8,420 nucleotides of DNA from positions 1-8,420 of the forward strand of contig MEUM01000134.1 in NCBI GenBank assembly GCA_001771735.1. The letters run 5' to 3'. A program made the position numbers and the translations under genes. Below the pieces are notes generated by a model. The model was not told the DNA's origin. It made no database searches and saw only the letters and a list, made by a program, of their open reading frames with translations. This document shows positions 1-5,824 of the stretch, piece after piece. Source of the stretch: Caldifarciminota bacterium RBG_13_43_14. GTDB taxonomy: Bacteria > Hydrothermota > Tepidihabitantia > SM23-42. The stretch's first letter is position 1, and every line of letters starts with the position of its first letter.

Positions 1-1278
1 CATATAGGCAATCACCGGTATTTTTTCAGTATTCGCGATCAAGAACGCTTTTTCCTGAACACCATTAACCCGGTTGATCGCCTGGAAGGGAGGCAATTCA
101 TCGCCAGGATTCCATTTAAAGAAATGCGCGTTTATTTGAACTGGTTTGATGCTTGCTATCACCGCATTACTGATTTTGATCGGCAGTATTTTAATGAGCA
201 TTTCGTTAGGTGATTCGATCAGACCCATGACAATGATGCCGGTTCCCTGGTTGAGGATTTCAGAAATGTTATGCCAGGGCAGGCGGGTTGCATTAATATT
301 ATCGAAAATGCAGACATCATAGTTATTTAATACCGGCAAGACCGACCGTGATTTATTATTGACCGGATCGAAATAAATATGATCCGACAACTTAATAACC
401 GCAGTCAGATCTGTTTGTTCATCGCTTTCTAATACCGGCAATAGAAACCGGGAGGTGAAGGAAAGATGTTCAGTATAATAGAGAACCTTGATGCGTTCGG
501 CGAGCACCTTTATTACCGTCTGGTATTCATTGTTGGAATTATTAACTTCACCGGGCTTTGAAGACAAATTAAAGGTCAGGTTATATTCGCCGGTGGCTTT
601 GACCGGCAAACTAAAAAATATGCTTTGTTGGGCTGGGGAATTGCTTAATATAAGCTCGCGGTGAAATTCGCGGTCAAATGCGAACATGGCGAGACGACTT
701 TTTTCATTAATATCAAATCCTTGAGAATTGATTATAACCTCGATTGAAATACTGTCACCCGGATATGCATACCAGGGATGTATTACCTGAATGATTTCCT
801 GATCTTTAACATTATCCAGTCCGATTGAGTAGCAGTAAACCGGCACATTTATATTCTCGATATCACTGATACTGGCTGCGCCATAGTTGTGATTGCCGTC
901 GGATATAAGAAGGATCGATGATGGATCTTTTGCCGCAGTTGATCGCAGGGCTTTAATGATATTGGTTGCTTTACCATTGATTGCCGGATCGGGCCGGTTT
1001 CGATACACCGATTCGGCAAAATAAAACTTATCCGGTTGAGGATACAGCTGGTTCAATATTTCTTGTGCGCGGTCAACAAAGGGCATGGTACTCATCGAGA
1101 TATCGATCAGCGCGATCGTTGATCGTTGGTCTTTTGTTTTAATCCTGAGGTTGAAGTTTGTGATCATTCCGGCAAGCACCAGGATAGTGAAAACCCGGGT
1201 CAAGGCGGAAACAAGATTCTGACGATAAAGCAAGAACGTCAGGACCAGGGCGATAATACTAATGAATAATATCGTCAA
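1..1278 (-). CDS. VWA-domain membrane protein with glutamine-amidotransferase-like domain (C-terminus cut by window edge)
   Basis: The reading frame is open from 1278 to base 1, giving 426 codons, and continues beyond the window. The N-terminus carries two hydrophobic stretches (about residues 2-18 and 29-39), as expected of an inner-membrane anchor. A von Willebrand A domain follows (about 54-155) with the metal-site motif D59-I-S61-M-S63, a candidate Thr105 and the LLISDG strand ending at Asp127. Residues 160-260 look like a beta-sandwich (GDSISIEV at 174-181). Residues 263-355 resemble the class I amidotransferase/flavodoxin-like domain of uncharacterised VWA membrane proteins (KVLYYTEH, then NYDVCIFDNI). 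The TTG start at 1278 is chosen because it keeps the whole first hydrophobic segment; the frame is open further upstream but without a better start. It overlaps the upstream lipoprotein gene by 20 bases, suggesting coupled translation. The biochemical function of this family is not known. Domain assignment is by motif recognition; the start is less certain than the frame. Confidence 0.83.
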   Translation of the reverse strand, partial: MTILFISIIALVLTFLLYRQNLVSALTRVFTILVLAGMITNFNLRIKTKDQRSTIALIDISMSTMPFVDRAQEILNQLYPQPDKFYFAESVYRNRPDPAINGKATNIIKALRSTAAKDPSSILLISDGNHNYGAASISDIENINVPVYCYSIGLDNVKDQEIIQVIHPWYAYPGDSISIEVIINSQGFDINEKSRLAMFAFDREFHRELILSNSPAQQSIFFSLPVKATGEYNLTFNLSSKPGEVNNSNNEYQTVIKVLAERIKVLYYTEHLSFTSRFLLPVLESDEQTDLTAVIKLSDHIYFDPVNNKSRSVLPVLNNYDVCIFDNINATRLPWHNISEILNQGTGIIVMGLIESPNEMLIKILPIKISNAVIASIKPVQINAHFFKWNPGDELPPFQAINRVNGVQEKAFLIANTEKIPVIAYM

Positions 1279-2182
1279 GATCGATCTTCTTGGCGGTAAG
1301 TTCGATATTGTTCTCTCCGCCGATAACGACCTCTCCAGAACCTGAATATTGGTCGGCGAGAACAGTTACTTGAAAGGGTAGTGAATCTCGTACTTCAAAT
1401 TTGAAAATGCCCTGCGAAATAATTGCGATACCGATTGCTTCATCCCGGAAAAGGACAGCTATGCCTTCGTTCAGCAGGGTGTCATTTAATGTCGCCTTTC
1501 CTTCCAGAAAAAACGGCTGATAGGCAGTGTCGGGAGTGAATATTGTAAGAAAGTTCTTTAGTGGATTATGATTGAGATCAAAAACCCGATCGGAAGAATA
1601 AAGGTAATAAGATACAGAATCTAACATCCATTGCCCGTCCATTAGGGGATCGAGCGAGCATCTACGCAGATCCAGCCATGTTACCCCGTGTTCTAATTTT
1701 GGTAATATATAAAAACCTGAACGGGTAGTGTCGATCGCTTCGGAAAAAATTAGGTCAATAGCCGTGAAACCTTTACCACGAGGATATTTGTGGACCGATG
1801 GTTTGATCGTATCCGGCAGATTCGTGCCCTTGAATTTTTTTATGAAATTACCTTTATTCATTGCCGTATCGAATACATAACCACTTATTTGATATTCGAT
1901 CGCCTGGATCGGTTCGGTCGCGAACATTATCTCGGCGGCTGATAATGATGGATAGGCGATCAGTATTTTCAGTGTTTCGGCCGCCGCCGATATTACAAAG
2001 GCATCAGCATTGATTTGCAGGGTATCGACCGGCTCTGAGAAGGTACATTGGAACTGGGTACGGTTGAAAACGGTTACTTTTAATAGTTTTGGCTTTAGCC
2101 GGTCTTTGGAAATGGGGCCGGCCTTATGACCACAGTATAGAAGTAAAAAAGTGATTATCAGAAAAAGACAATTTCTTCTCAT
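1259..2182 (-). CDS. Exported Ig-like (SbsA/Big_5-type) domain protein, probable lipoprotein
   Basis: This 307-residue protein has a short basic N-terminus (MRRN), a hydrophobic run at residues 6-16, and Cys17 in LLLYC-GHK. That resembles a lipobox, but Tyr at -1 is unusual, so lipidation is likely rather than certain. Two segments look like bacterial Ig-like domains of the SbsA type. One is about 33-120 with FSEPVD near residues 48-53; the other is about 125-220 with FSEAID near 146-151. The last part (about 223-300) resembles a carboxypeptidase-regulatory or transthyretin-like beta domain, often found in surface proteins. No catalytic motif is visible, so a structural or binding role outside the cytoplasm is inferred. 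It is the first gene of a predicted two-gene transcript with the VWA membrane protein. Its ATG lies six bases from a -10 box, so it would be translated from a leaderless mRNA. The specific role is unknown. Confidence 0.75.
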   Translation of the reverse strand: MRRNCLFLIITFLLLYCGHKAGPISKDRLKPKLLKVTVFNRTQFQCTFSEPVDTLQINADAFVISAAAETLKILIAYPSLSAAEIMFATEPIQAIEYQISGYVFDTAMNKGNFIKKFKGTNLPDTIKPSVHKYPRGKGFTAIDLIFSEAIDTTRSGFYILPKLEHGVTWLDLRRCSLDPLMDGQWMLDSVSYYLYSSDRVFDLNHNPLKNFLTIFTPDTAYQPFFLEGKATLNDTLLNEGIAVLFRDEAIGIAIISQGIFKFEVRDSLPFQVTVLADQYSGSGEVVIGGENNIELTAKKIDLDDIIH

Positions 2183-2188
2183 TGCTTT

Positions 2189-2216
2189 ATTCTATGAGAG
2201 ACAATGATAAAGTCAA
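2189..2216 (-). promoter_or_regulatory. Sigma-70-type promoter for the Ig-like lipoprotein gene, predicted leaderless
   Basis: On the minus strand a -35 box TTGACT (2216-2211) is followed by a 16-base spacer and a -10 box TAGAAT (2194-2189). These match TTGACA and TATAAT at five of six positions each. Only six bases (AAAGCA) separate the -10 box from the ATG at 2182, so the transcript would begin at or next to the start codon. There is no room for a Shine-Dalgarno sequence. It is the second such arrangement in the window. Confidence 0.62.
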
Positions 2217-2228
2217 GACGATTGTAAG

Positions 2229-2256
2229 GACCGTAGACCGTAAGCAGTAATCAATA
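2229..2256. repeat. Degenerate heptamer tandem repeat, unit GACCGTA
   Basis: Four consecutive 7-base units are visible on the plus strand: GACCGTA, GACCGTA, AGCAGTA and ATCAATA. The first two are identical and the next two keep only the terminal TA and parts of the core. The block lies in the non-coding gap just upstream of the lipoprotein promoter and is the rightmost block, in transcription order, of a longer 7-8 base periodic region. Confidence 0.6.
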
Positions 2257-2260
2257 AGAA

Positions 2261-2298
2261 AACTTAATAACTTAATAAGTTAGAAGTAGGAAGTGAAA
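2261..2298. repeat. Degenerate 7-8 base tandem repeat, unit AACTTAAT
   Basis: Successive units on the plus strand are AACTTAAT, AACTTAAT, AAGTTAGA, AGTAGGA and AGTGAAA, with starts at 2261, 2269, 2277, 2285 and 2292. The first two are identical and the rest drift while keeping the spacing. This is non-coding and continues the periodic intergenic region. Confidence 0.55.
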
Positions 2299-2304
2299 AA
2301 GAAT

Positions 2305-2327
2305 CGTAGCCTATAGCGCGTAACGCG
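2305..2327. repeat. Degenerate heptamer repeat, unit CGTAGCG
   Basis: Units CGTAGCC, TATAGCG and CGTAACG begin at 2305, 2312 and 2319, with a trailing CG. It is a short block, supported by spacing and partial identity only. It is followed on the plus strand by two runs of seven A (2328-2334 and 2336-2342). Confidence 0.45.
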
Positions 2328-2439
2328 AAAAAAAGAAAAAAATAAGCGGATCAGATTATCAGAACATCAGCAAATCAGGATTAAAATCTGATATACTGAT
2401 ATTCTGGTTTCCTGCCCACTGGTCTTCTGATATCCTGAT
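2328..2439 (-). terminator. Possible intrinsic terminator of the DUF2520 gene
   Basis: Read on the minus strand, repeated ATCAG words (2439-2388) are followed by repeated CTGAT words (2378-2350). Two runs of seven T (2342-2336 and 2334-2328) then follow, separated by one C. The complementary words could form a long hairpin interrupted by small internal loops ahead of the T tract. The stem is A/T-rich and irregular, and it starts about 70 bases after the DUF2520 stop codon. This is a plausible terminator, not a classical one. Confidence 0.35.
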
Positions 2440-2442
2440 ATG
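2350..2442. repeat. Octamer tandem repeat with internal orientation switch (ATCAG / CTGAT)
   Basis: On the plus strand four ATCAG cores begin at 2350, 2358, 2366 and 2374, exactly eight bases apart, each followed by three variable bases. After a nine-base junction the reverse-complement core CTGAT takes over at 2388 and 2396. Weaker copies follow at 2404, 2412 and 2419 (CTGGT, CTGCC, CTGGT), and clear copies again at 2427 and 2435. Eleven units in total keep a 7-8 base step. The region is non-coding, lying between the lipoprotein and DUF2520 genes. Confidence 0.8.
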
Positions 2443-2445
2443 CTC

Positions 2446-2483
2446 AATTAGTTAATTACAAATTACATAATTACCAATTACAA
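2446..2483. repeat. Degenerate 7-8 base tandem repeat, unit AATTAC(A)
   Basis: The core AATTAC/AATTAG begins at 2446, 2454, 2461, 2469 and 2476, with steps of 8, 7, 8 and 7. The next unit in phase, AATGTGT at 2484, is degenerate and leads into the CCAGTAT block. It is non-coding and strongly A/T-rich. Confidence 0.75.
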
Positions 2484-2490
2484 AATGTGT

Positions 2491-2511
2491 CCAGTATCCA
2501 GTATCATATAT
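2491..2511. repeat. Heptamer tandem repeat, unit CCAGTAT, abutting a stop codon
   Basis: Units CCAGTAT, CCAGTAT and CATATAT begin at 2491, 2498 and 2505. The array therefore reaches the stop codon of the DUF2520 gene (2513-2511) without a gap. It continues the phase of the neighbouring AATTAC block. Confidence 0.6.
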
Positions 2512-3332
2512 CAGTTTTTTAGGATTTTTGCGATACGTTTAGATTTTTTATTCTTCGGCATTGTGTGGAGCAGGACTTTTGATAATGCTCGGTAGGCTTT
2601 GTCCAGATCGCCTTTCCGTCCCAACGCCTGTAAATGTTTTTTTATTACTGTATAATCACCGCGTTTCAATGGTCCGCTAAGCGCCTTATGCGGTCCCATT
2701 TTACGAATATTTGTCAGAGTTTGAGTCATGATATTGATGATCAATTCATCCCTGATCTTTTTCGGCCAAGCAATAGCGGCGCACTCTCTGGCCATTGAAT
2801 ATAGACCGATCAGCAAATTGGAAGCGAAAACACCGCTCAAATGATGAAATACTTTCACCTTAGTTTTGATCTTGATTATTTTAAAGAAACGGTTTGGCAG
2901 TATTTGATACAGAACATTCAATGCGTTGCGGTCACCCTCGCAGAATAGACAATACGGGGTTTTTGGTTTATTCACAATGATCGCCGGGAAAGTCGCAAAG
3001 GGATGGGCTGAGGCGCAATACACTGATCGGGGACGAGTAAAAACATTACCGGTTAAAATACCGCTGAAATGATAAAGAAAGGTTGTTTTATTCAGCATCG
3101 GCTTGATCTTTTTATATACATTACTAATCTCGTCATCCGGGGTGGCGATGAAGATCGCCTGGCTCCGTTCACAGAGATCGGATAAAGCAAGTTTATTAAC
3201 ACCGAGCAAGCGTGCGGCACGATTTTGTTTTCTGGTATTGATGTCATATACGCCGGTTATTCGGTGTTTGGTTTTAAGCAAATTGAATATGCTGACACCG
3301 ACCCGTCCGCCGCCGATCAGGCCAATCTTCAT
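2511..3332 (-). CDS. Rossmann-like / DUF2520 domain protein
   Basis: This 273-residue protein begins with a dinucleotide-binding Rossmann fold: MKIGLIGGGRVG gives the GxGxxG motif at residues 7-12, and Asp30 follows strand 2 (GVYD). Conserved blocks of the DUF2520 family follow: HFSG at 88-91, SAHPFATF at 108-115, FHHLSGVFASN at 162-172 and GPLKRGD at 220-226. Overall it resembles 6-phosphogluconate dehydrogenase-like oxidoreductases, so NAD(P) binding is likely, but no substrate is established for this family. The C-terminus is Lys-rich. The start is ATG at 3332, giving GGG at the normal distance from the N-terminus. It has its own promoter 44 bases or less downstream of the nuclease gene, and the -10 box nearly touches the ATG. 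No functional partner is evident nearby. Confidence 0.9.
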   Translation of the reverse strand: MKIGLIGGGRVGVSIFNLLKTKHRITGVYDINTRKQNRAARLLGVNKLALSDLCERSQAIFIATPDDEISNVYKKIKPMLNKTTFLYHFSGILTGNVFTRPRSVYCASAHPFATFPAIIVNKPKTPYCLFCEGDRNALNVLYQILPNRFFKIIKIKTKVKVFHHLSGVFASNLLIGLYSMARECAAIAWPKKIRDELIINIMTQTLTNIRKMGPHKALSGPLKRGDYTVIKKHLQALGRKGDLDKAYRALSKVLLHTMPKNKKSKRIAKILKN

Positions 3333-3337
3333 AGTTG

Positions 3338-3365
3338 ATTATATTTGCCGTTCAGACTGGGTCAA
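3338..3365 (-). promoter_or_regulatory. Strong sigma-70-type promoter for the DUF2520 gene, predicted leaderless
   Basis: On the minus strand TTGACC (3365-3360) is followed by 16 bases and a perfect TATAAT (3343-3338). Only CAACT separates the -10 box from the ATG at 3332. Transcription normally starts six to eight bases after the -10 box, so the mRNA should begin at the A of the start codon. No Shine-Dalgarno sequence is present in the gap. Confidence 0.72.
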
Positions 3366-3376
3366 GCGAAGTTGTA

Positions 3377-4756
3377 TCAAACTATGATCCTGGTCATGAA
3401 TTGAGGGATCGATACATTTTTAATATCCAGTTTTGTTAAACTGTTCTTTAATGCGGTTGCTTCTTCGATATCGCCATGTATCAAAAGGACATTCTTCAAT
3501 CCCGGATTTTTTGTTTTTTTGACATATTCCACAAGATCATTGCCGTCAGCATGGGCGGATAGACCGGCCATGAAAAAGACCTGTGCTTTTCGTTCGTAGT
3601 TACCATTAAATATCCGCACCTCTTTTGCGCCTTCTAATATTCTTCGGCCCAATGTCCCGCGCGCCTGGAAGCCGGTTATTAAAATGATATTATTCGGATC
3701 TTCGATCGAATGGATAAGGTGATGAGTCACACGACCGCCTTCGCACATCCCGGAGGCGCTGATTATGATCATTGGTCCGGTTTGATTATTAAGGGTTTTT
3801 GATTCGTTTGAATCCTGAATATAATGCAGGCCTGGAAAATTAAAAGGATTGGATCTTCTGAAAACGTTATAGGTCTCTTCATCAAAACACTCCGGGTGGT
3901 TGAGAAAAACCTCGGTGACATCGGTCGCAAGGGGACTGTCAACGTAAACCGGTATACCCGCAAGGACACTACGGTGATGAAGTTCCTTGAGCATTGTGAG
4001 CATTACCTGGGTTCTTTCCACGGCGAAAGCCGGGATAATGATCTTGCTTTTTTGCTTCTTGCCGATCTCGATCACATCCTGGAATTCATCGATCATTTTG
4101 TCAAAAGTATCGTGCACGCGGCCGCCATAGGTCGATTCAAGAATAAGGGTGCTGATATCTTTGACTACGGTTGGGTCGTTAATGATCGGCATATTTTTAC
4201 GTCCCAGATCGCCGCTAAAGAGGATGCGATGATGGTCCGCTTCGAGCAGGATCACAGCTGAACCTAAAATATGTCCGGCATCATAAAATGTCGCCTTTAC
4301 GCCTTTGACTGGTTCAAAGCTGCGTTGATATGGGACCGGAGTGAACATAGGGACGGTTCTGTCGGCATCCGCGACCGTATACAACGGCTCTTTTACCGGA
4401 TAGCCGGCTTTTTCCTGTTTTTTGTTCAAATAAGCGAAATCGGCTTCATGGATCTTTGCTGAATCGAGCAGCAAGAGTTCGGCAATATCCCTGGTGCCGG
4501 GTGTGCAGTAGATCGGACCGGAAAAACCGCATTTGACCAGATTCGGCAAATTGCCGGAATGATCGATATGGGCATGGGACAGTATTACCGATCTTAAATT
4601 GCGTGGTTTGAAGGGGAAGGTCCGATTAATACGCTCGGCTTCTTCACGATGTCCCTGATATAGACCGCATTCGACAATAAATTTTTGTTGATTGAATTCA
4701 AATAAATGAAGTGAACCGGTGACGGTTCGGGTGGCCCCAATAAATGTGATTTCCAA
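3377..4756 (-). CDS. Metallo-beta-lactamase / beta-CASP RNA nuclease, CPSF-like
   Basis: This 459-residue protein has the full motif set of a beta-CASP ribonuclease. The zinc-binding HAHIDH is at 61-66, His162 lies in GHILGS and Asp183 in SGDLGR. The beta-CASP elements are LESTYGGR (Glu207), SASGMCEGGR (333-342) with His345/His346 following, FQARGTLGRR (363-372) and LSAHAD (His402). A late His427 in LIHGD is also typical. No N-terminal KH domains are present, which matches the bacterial CPSF73/Ysh1-like group of about 450-460 residues thought to act as endo- or exonucleases on RNA. It starts at TTG 4756; MEITFIGA is exactly where the family normally begins, and the anti-sigma gene ends four bases upstream. 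No clear Shine-Dalgarno sequence precedes it, so coupled translation is inferred. It is the last gene of the operon; no hairpin terminator is visible in the 44 bases before the next gene. Confidence 0.94.
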   Translation of the reverse strand: MEITFIGATRTVTGSLHLFEFNQQKFIVECGLYQGHREEAERINRTFPFKPRNLRSVILSHAHIDHSGNLPNLVKCGFSGPIYCTPGTRDIAELLLLDSAKIHEADFAYLNKKQEKAGYPVKEPLYTVADADRTVPMFTPVPYQRSFEPVKGVKATFYDAGHILGSAVILLEADHHRILFSGDLGRKNMPIINDPTVVKDISTLILESTYGGRVHDTFDKMIDEFQDVIEIGKKQKSKIIIPAFAVERTQVMLTMLKELHHRSVLAGIPVYVDSPLATDVTEVFLNHPECFDEETYNVFRRSNPFNFPGLHYIQDSNESKTLNNQTGPMIIISASGMCEGGRVTHHLIHSIEDPNNIILITGFQARGTLGRRILEGAKEVRIFNGNYERKAQVFFMAGLSAHADGNDLVEYVKKTKNPGLKNVLLIHGDIEEATALKNSLTKLDIKNVSIPQFMTRIIV

Positions 4757-4760
4757 AATT

Positions 4761-5231
4761 CTATTGACCGAAGTACTGATTGATCATTTGAATGAACCGT
4801 TCTTTTTCCTCGGGCGATAGATCATTAAGTTCGTCATATGGGTCGTATTGAAAATATTGTGCATCATCACGCTGCGCGGTTTGCTGGGAGGCTGGACGGA
4901 TAAGTACAAAATAACCAAATATTATTGCCATTGCTGCACCGGCTGCGATCGGCAATACGACCGCAAACGGAAACGGCTTGCGTGGTTTCTCGTGACGAAT
5001 CTGCTGATGAATACTAACAACGAATTCGTCCCAGTAAGCAGTTTGGAAATGACAACTGCAGGTTTCTTCCTCTTGATAAGTACATAACTCTATGCAGGCA
5101 TTGATCAGGGCATAATCCTGGCGGCAAACCGGACATGTTTCCAGATGCTCGACAATAAACCGTTTTTCTTCTTCACTGGCCTCACCAAGAACAATGTCGA
5201 TTATGCGTTCCTGAATATCCGGACAATTCAT
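4761..5231 (-). CDS. Zinc-finger (zf-HC2) transmembrane anti-sigma factor
   Basis: This 156-residue protein begins with a zinc-binding anti-sigma domain: Cys3, then HLETCPVC giving His29, Cys33 and Cys36 (the Hx3Cx2C signature). A second cluster, Cys46, Cys50, Cys58, Cys60 and His61, follows and is not a standard part of the fold. One transmembrane helix spans about residues 87-111. The extracytoplasmic part is short (about 45 residues), acidic, and ends in a predicted helix (LSPEEKERFIQMI). It should bind and hold the ECF sigma factor encoded immediately upstream; the genes overlap by ATGA. A ribosome binding site AAGG lies seven bases before the ATG. Pairing with the sigma gene and the signature motif make the role secure, although the inducing signal cannot be read from sequence. 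Confidence 0.92.
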   Translation of the reverse strand: MNCPDIQERIIDIVLGEASEEEKRFIVEHLETCPVCRQDYALINACIELCTYQEEETCSCHFQTAYWDEFVVSIHQQIRHEKPRKPFPFAVVLPIAAGAAMAIIFGYFVLIRPASQQTAQRDDAQYFQYDPYDELNDLSPEEKERFIQMINQYFGQ

Positions 5232-5824
5232 TGTTCCGCCTTCATTTGATTACGTAAATTTTTTACCGCAAGATGGTGATTGACTTTAATCGTGCTGACC
5301 GGTTTTTTTAAAATCTCGCTGACTTCTTCGTAAGAGAGGTCCTCAAGCGTGCGCAGGGTAAAAACCGCCCGCTGTACTTCAGGTAGTTTGGCTACTGCTT
5401 CCCGGAGTTGTTCGCGAAAACGTTTATTCTTGAAGATCTGAACCGGGTCATCAGATTTGCCGATCCTGATTTCCTCATATAATTGTTCGGTTGGACGTTG
5501 TTTCTTTATAAAATTTAAACAATTATTCATAGCAATTCGGTACAACCAGGTTGAGAACTTAGATCGCCCATGGAAAGTATTGATCTTACGAAATGCCTTA
5601 ATGAAAGTCTCTTGAGCAAGATCCCGGGCATCATCATAATTCCTTACCATTTTATAGCATAGATCATGAATTTTGATCTGATGCCTTCTTACCAACTCGT
5701 CATATGGTTCAACCTCGCCAGCCTTTACAAGTTTAATCAATTCATCATCACTAAGTTCTCGGTATTTTGACAATTTTTCAGTGAGTTGGTTTACTGGAGA
5801 AGTCGGGTTACCGTTATCTTTCAT
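5228..5824 (-). CDS. ECF-family RNA polymerase sigma factor (SigE/RpoE-like)
   Basis: This 198-residue protein has only regions 2 and 4 of sigma-70, the hallmark of ECF sigma factors. Region 2 spans about 41-110, with the core-binding DLAQETF at 68-74 and the -10-recognising FSTWLYRIAMN at 90-100. Region 4 spans about 138-192, with the helix-turn-helix LSYEEVSEILKKPVSTIK at 163-180. The usual VKSRLxRAR that follows is replaced by a divergent VNHHLAVKNL. An N-terminal extension of about 25 residues precedes region 2. The ATG at 5824 overlaps the end of larC by 11 bases; AAGGG nine bases upstream can serve as ribosome binding site. The anti-sigma gene follows with a 4-base overlap. A sigma-E-like promoter in the end of larC suggests self-activation. 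Confidence 0.96.
   Translation of the reverse strand: MKDNGNPTSPVNQLTEKLSKYRELSDDELIKLVKAGEVEPYDELVRRHQIKIHDLCYKMVRNYDDARDLAQETFIKAFRKINTFHGRSKFSTWLYRIAMNNCLNFIKKQRPTEQLYEEIRIGKSDDPVQIFKNKRFREQLREAVAKLPEVQRAVFTLRTLEDLSYEEVSEILKKPVSTIKVNHHLAVKNLRNQMKAEQ

Noticed and set aside
2350..2513. CRISPR-like regular repeats
   Set aside because: The units are 7-8 bases with at most three variable bases between cores. There are no 24-40 base repeats, no spacers and no cas genes.
3333..3376. Terminator between the nuclease and DUF2520 genes
   Set aside because: No inverted repeat with a T run is visible in the 44 bases; the gap is occupied by the DUF2520 promoter.
3824..4261. Plus-strand open frame of 145 codons opposite the nuclease gene, and other plus-strand frames at 3103-3387, 6658-6987, 7125-7391 and 7526-7795
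   Set aside because: Each lies opposite a conserved minus-strand gene, has no recognisable domain, and follows from the codon usage of the real gene.
5300..5312. A7 slippery run in the sigma gene (and the same in larB near 7372-7379) as programmed frameshift sites
   Set aside because: The full conserved protein continues in frame on both sides and no alternative-frame domain follows. In this window larC itself is a single frame and needs no frameshift.
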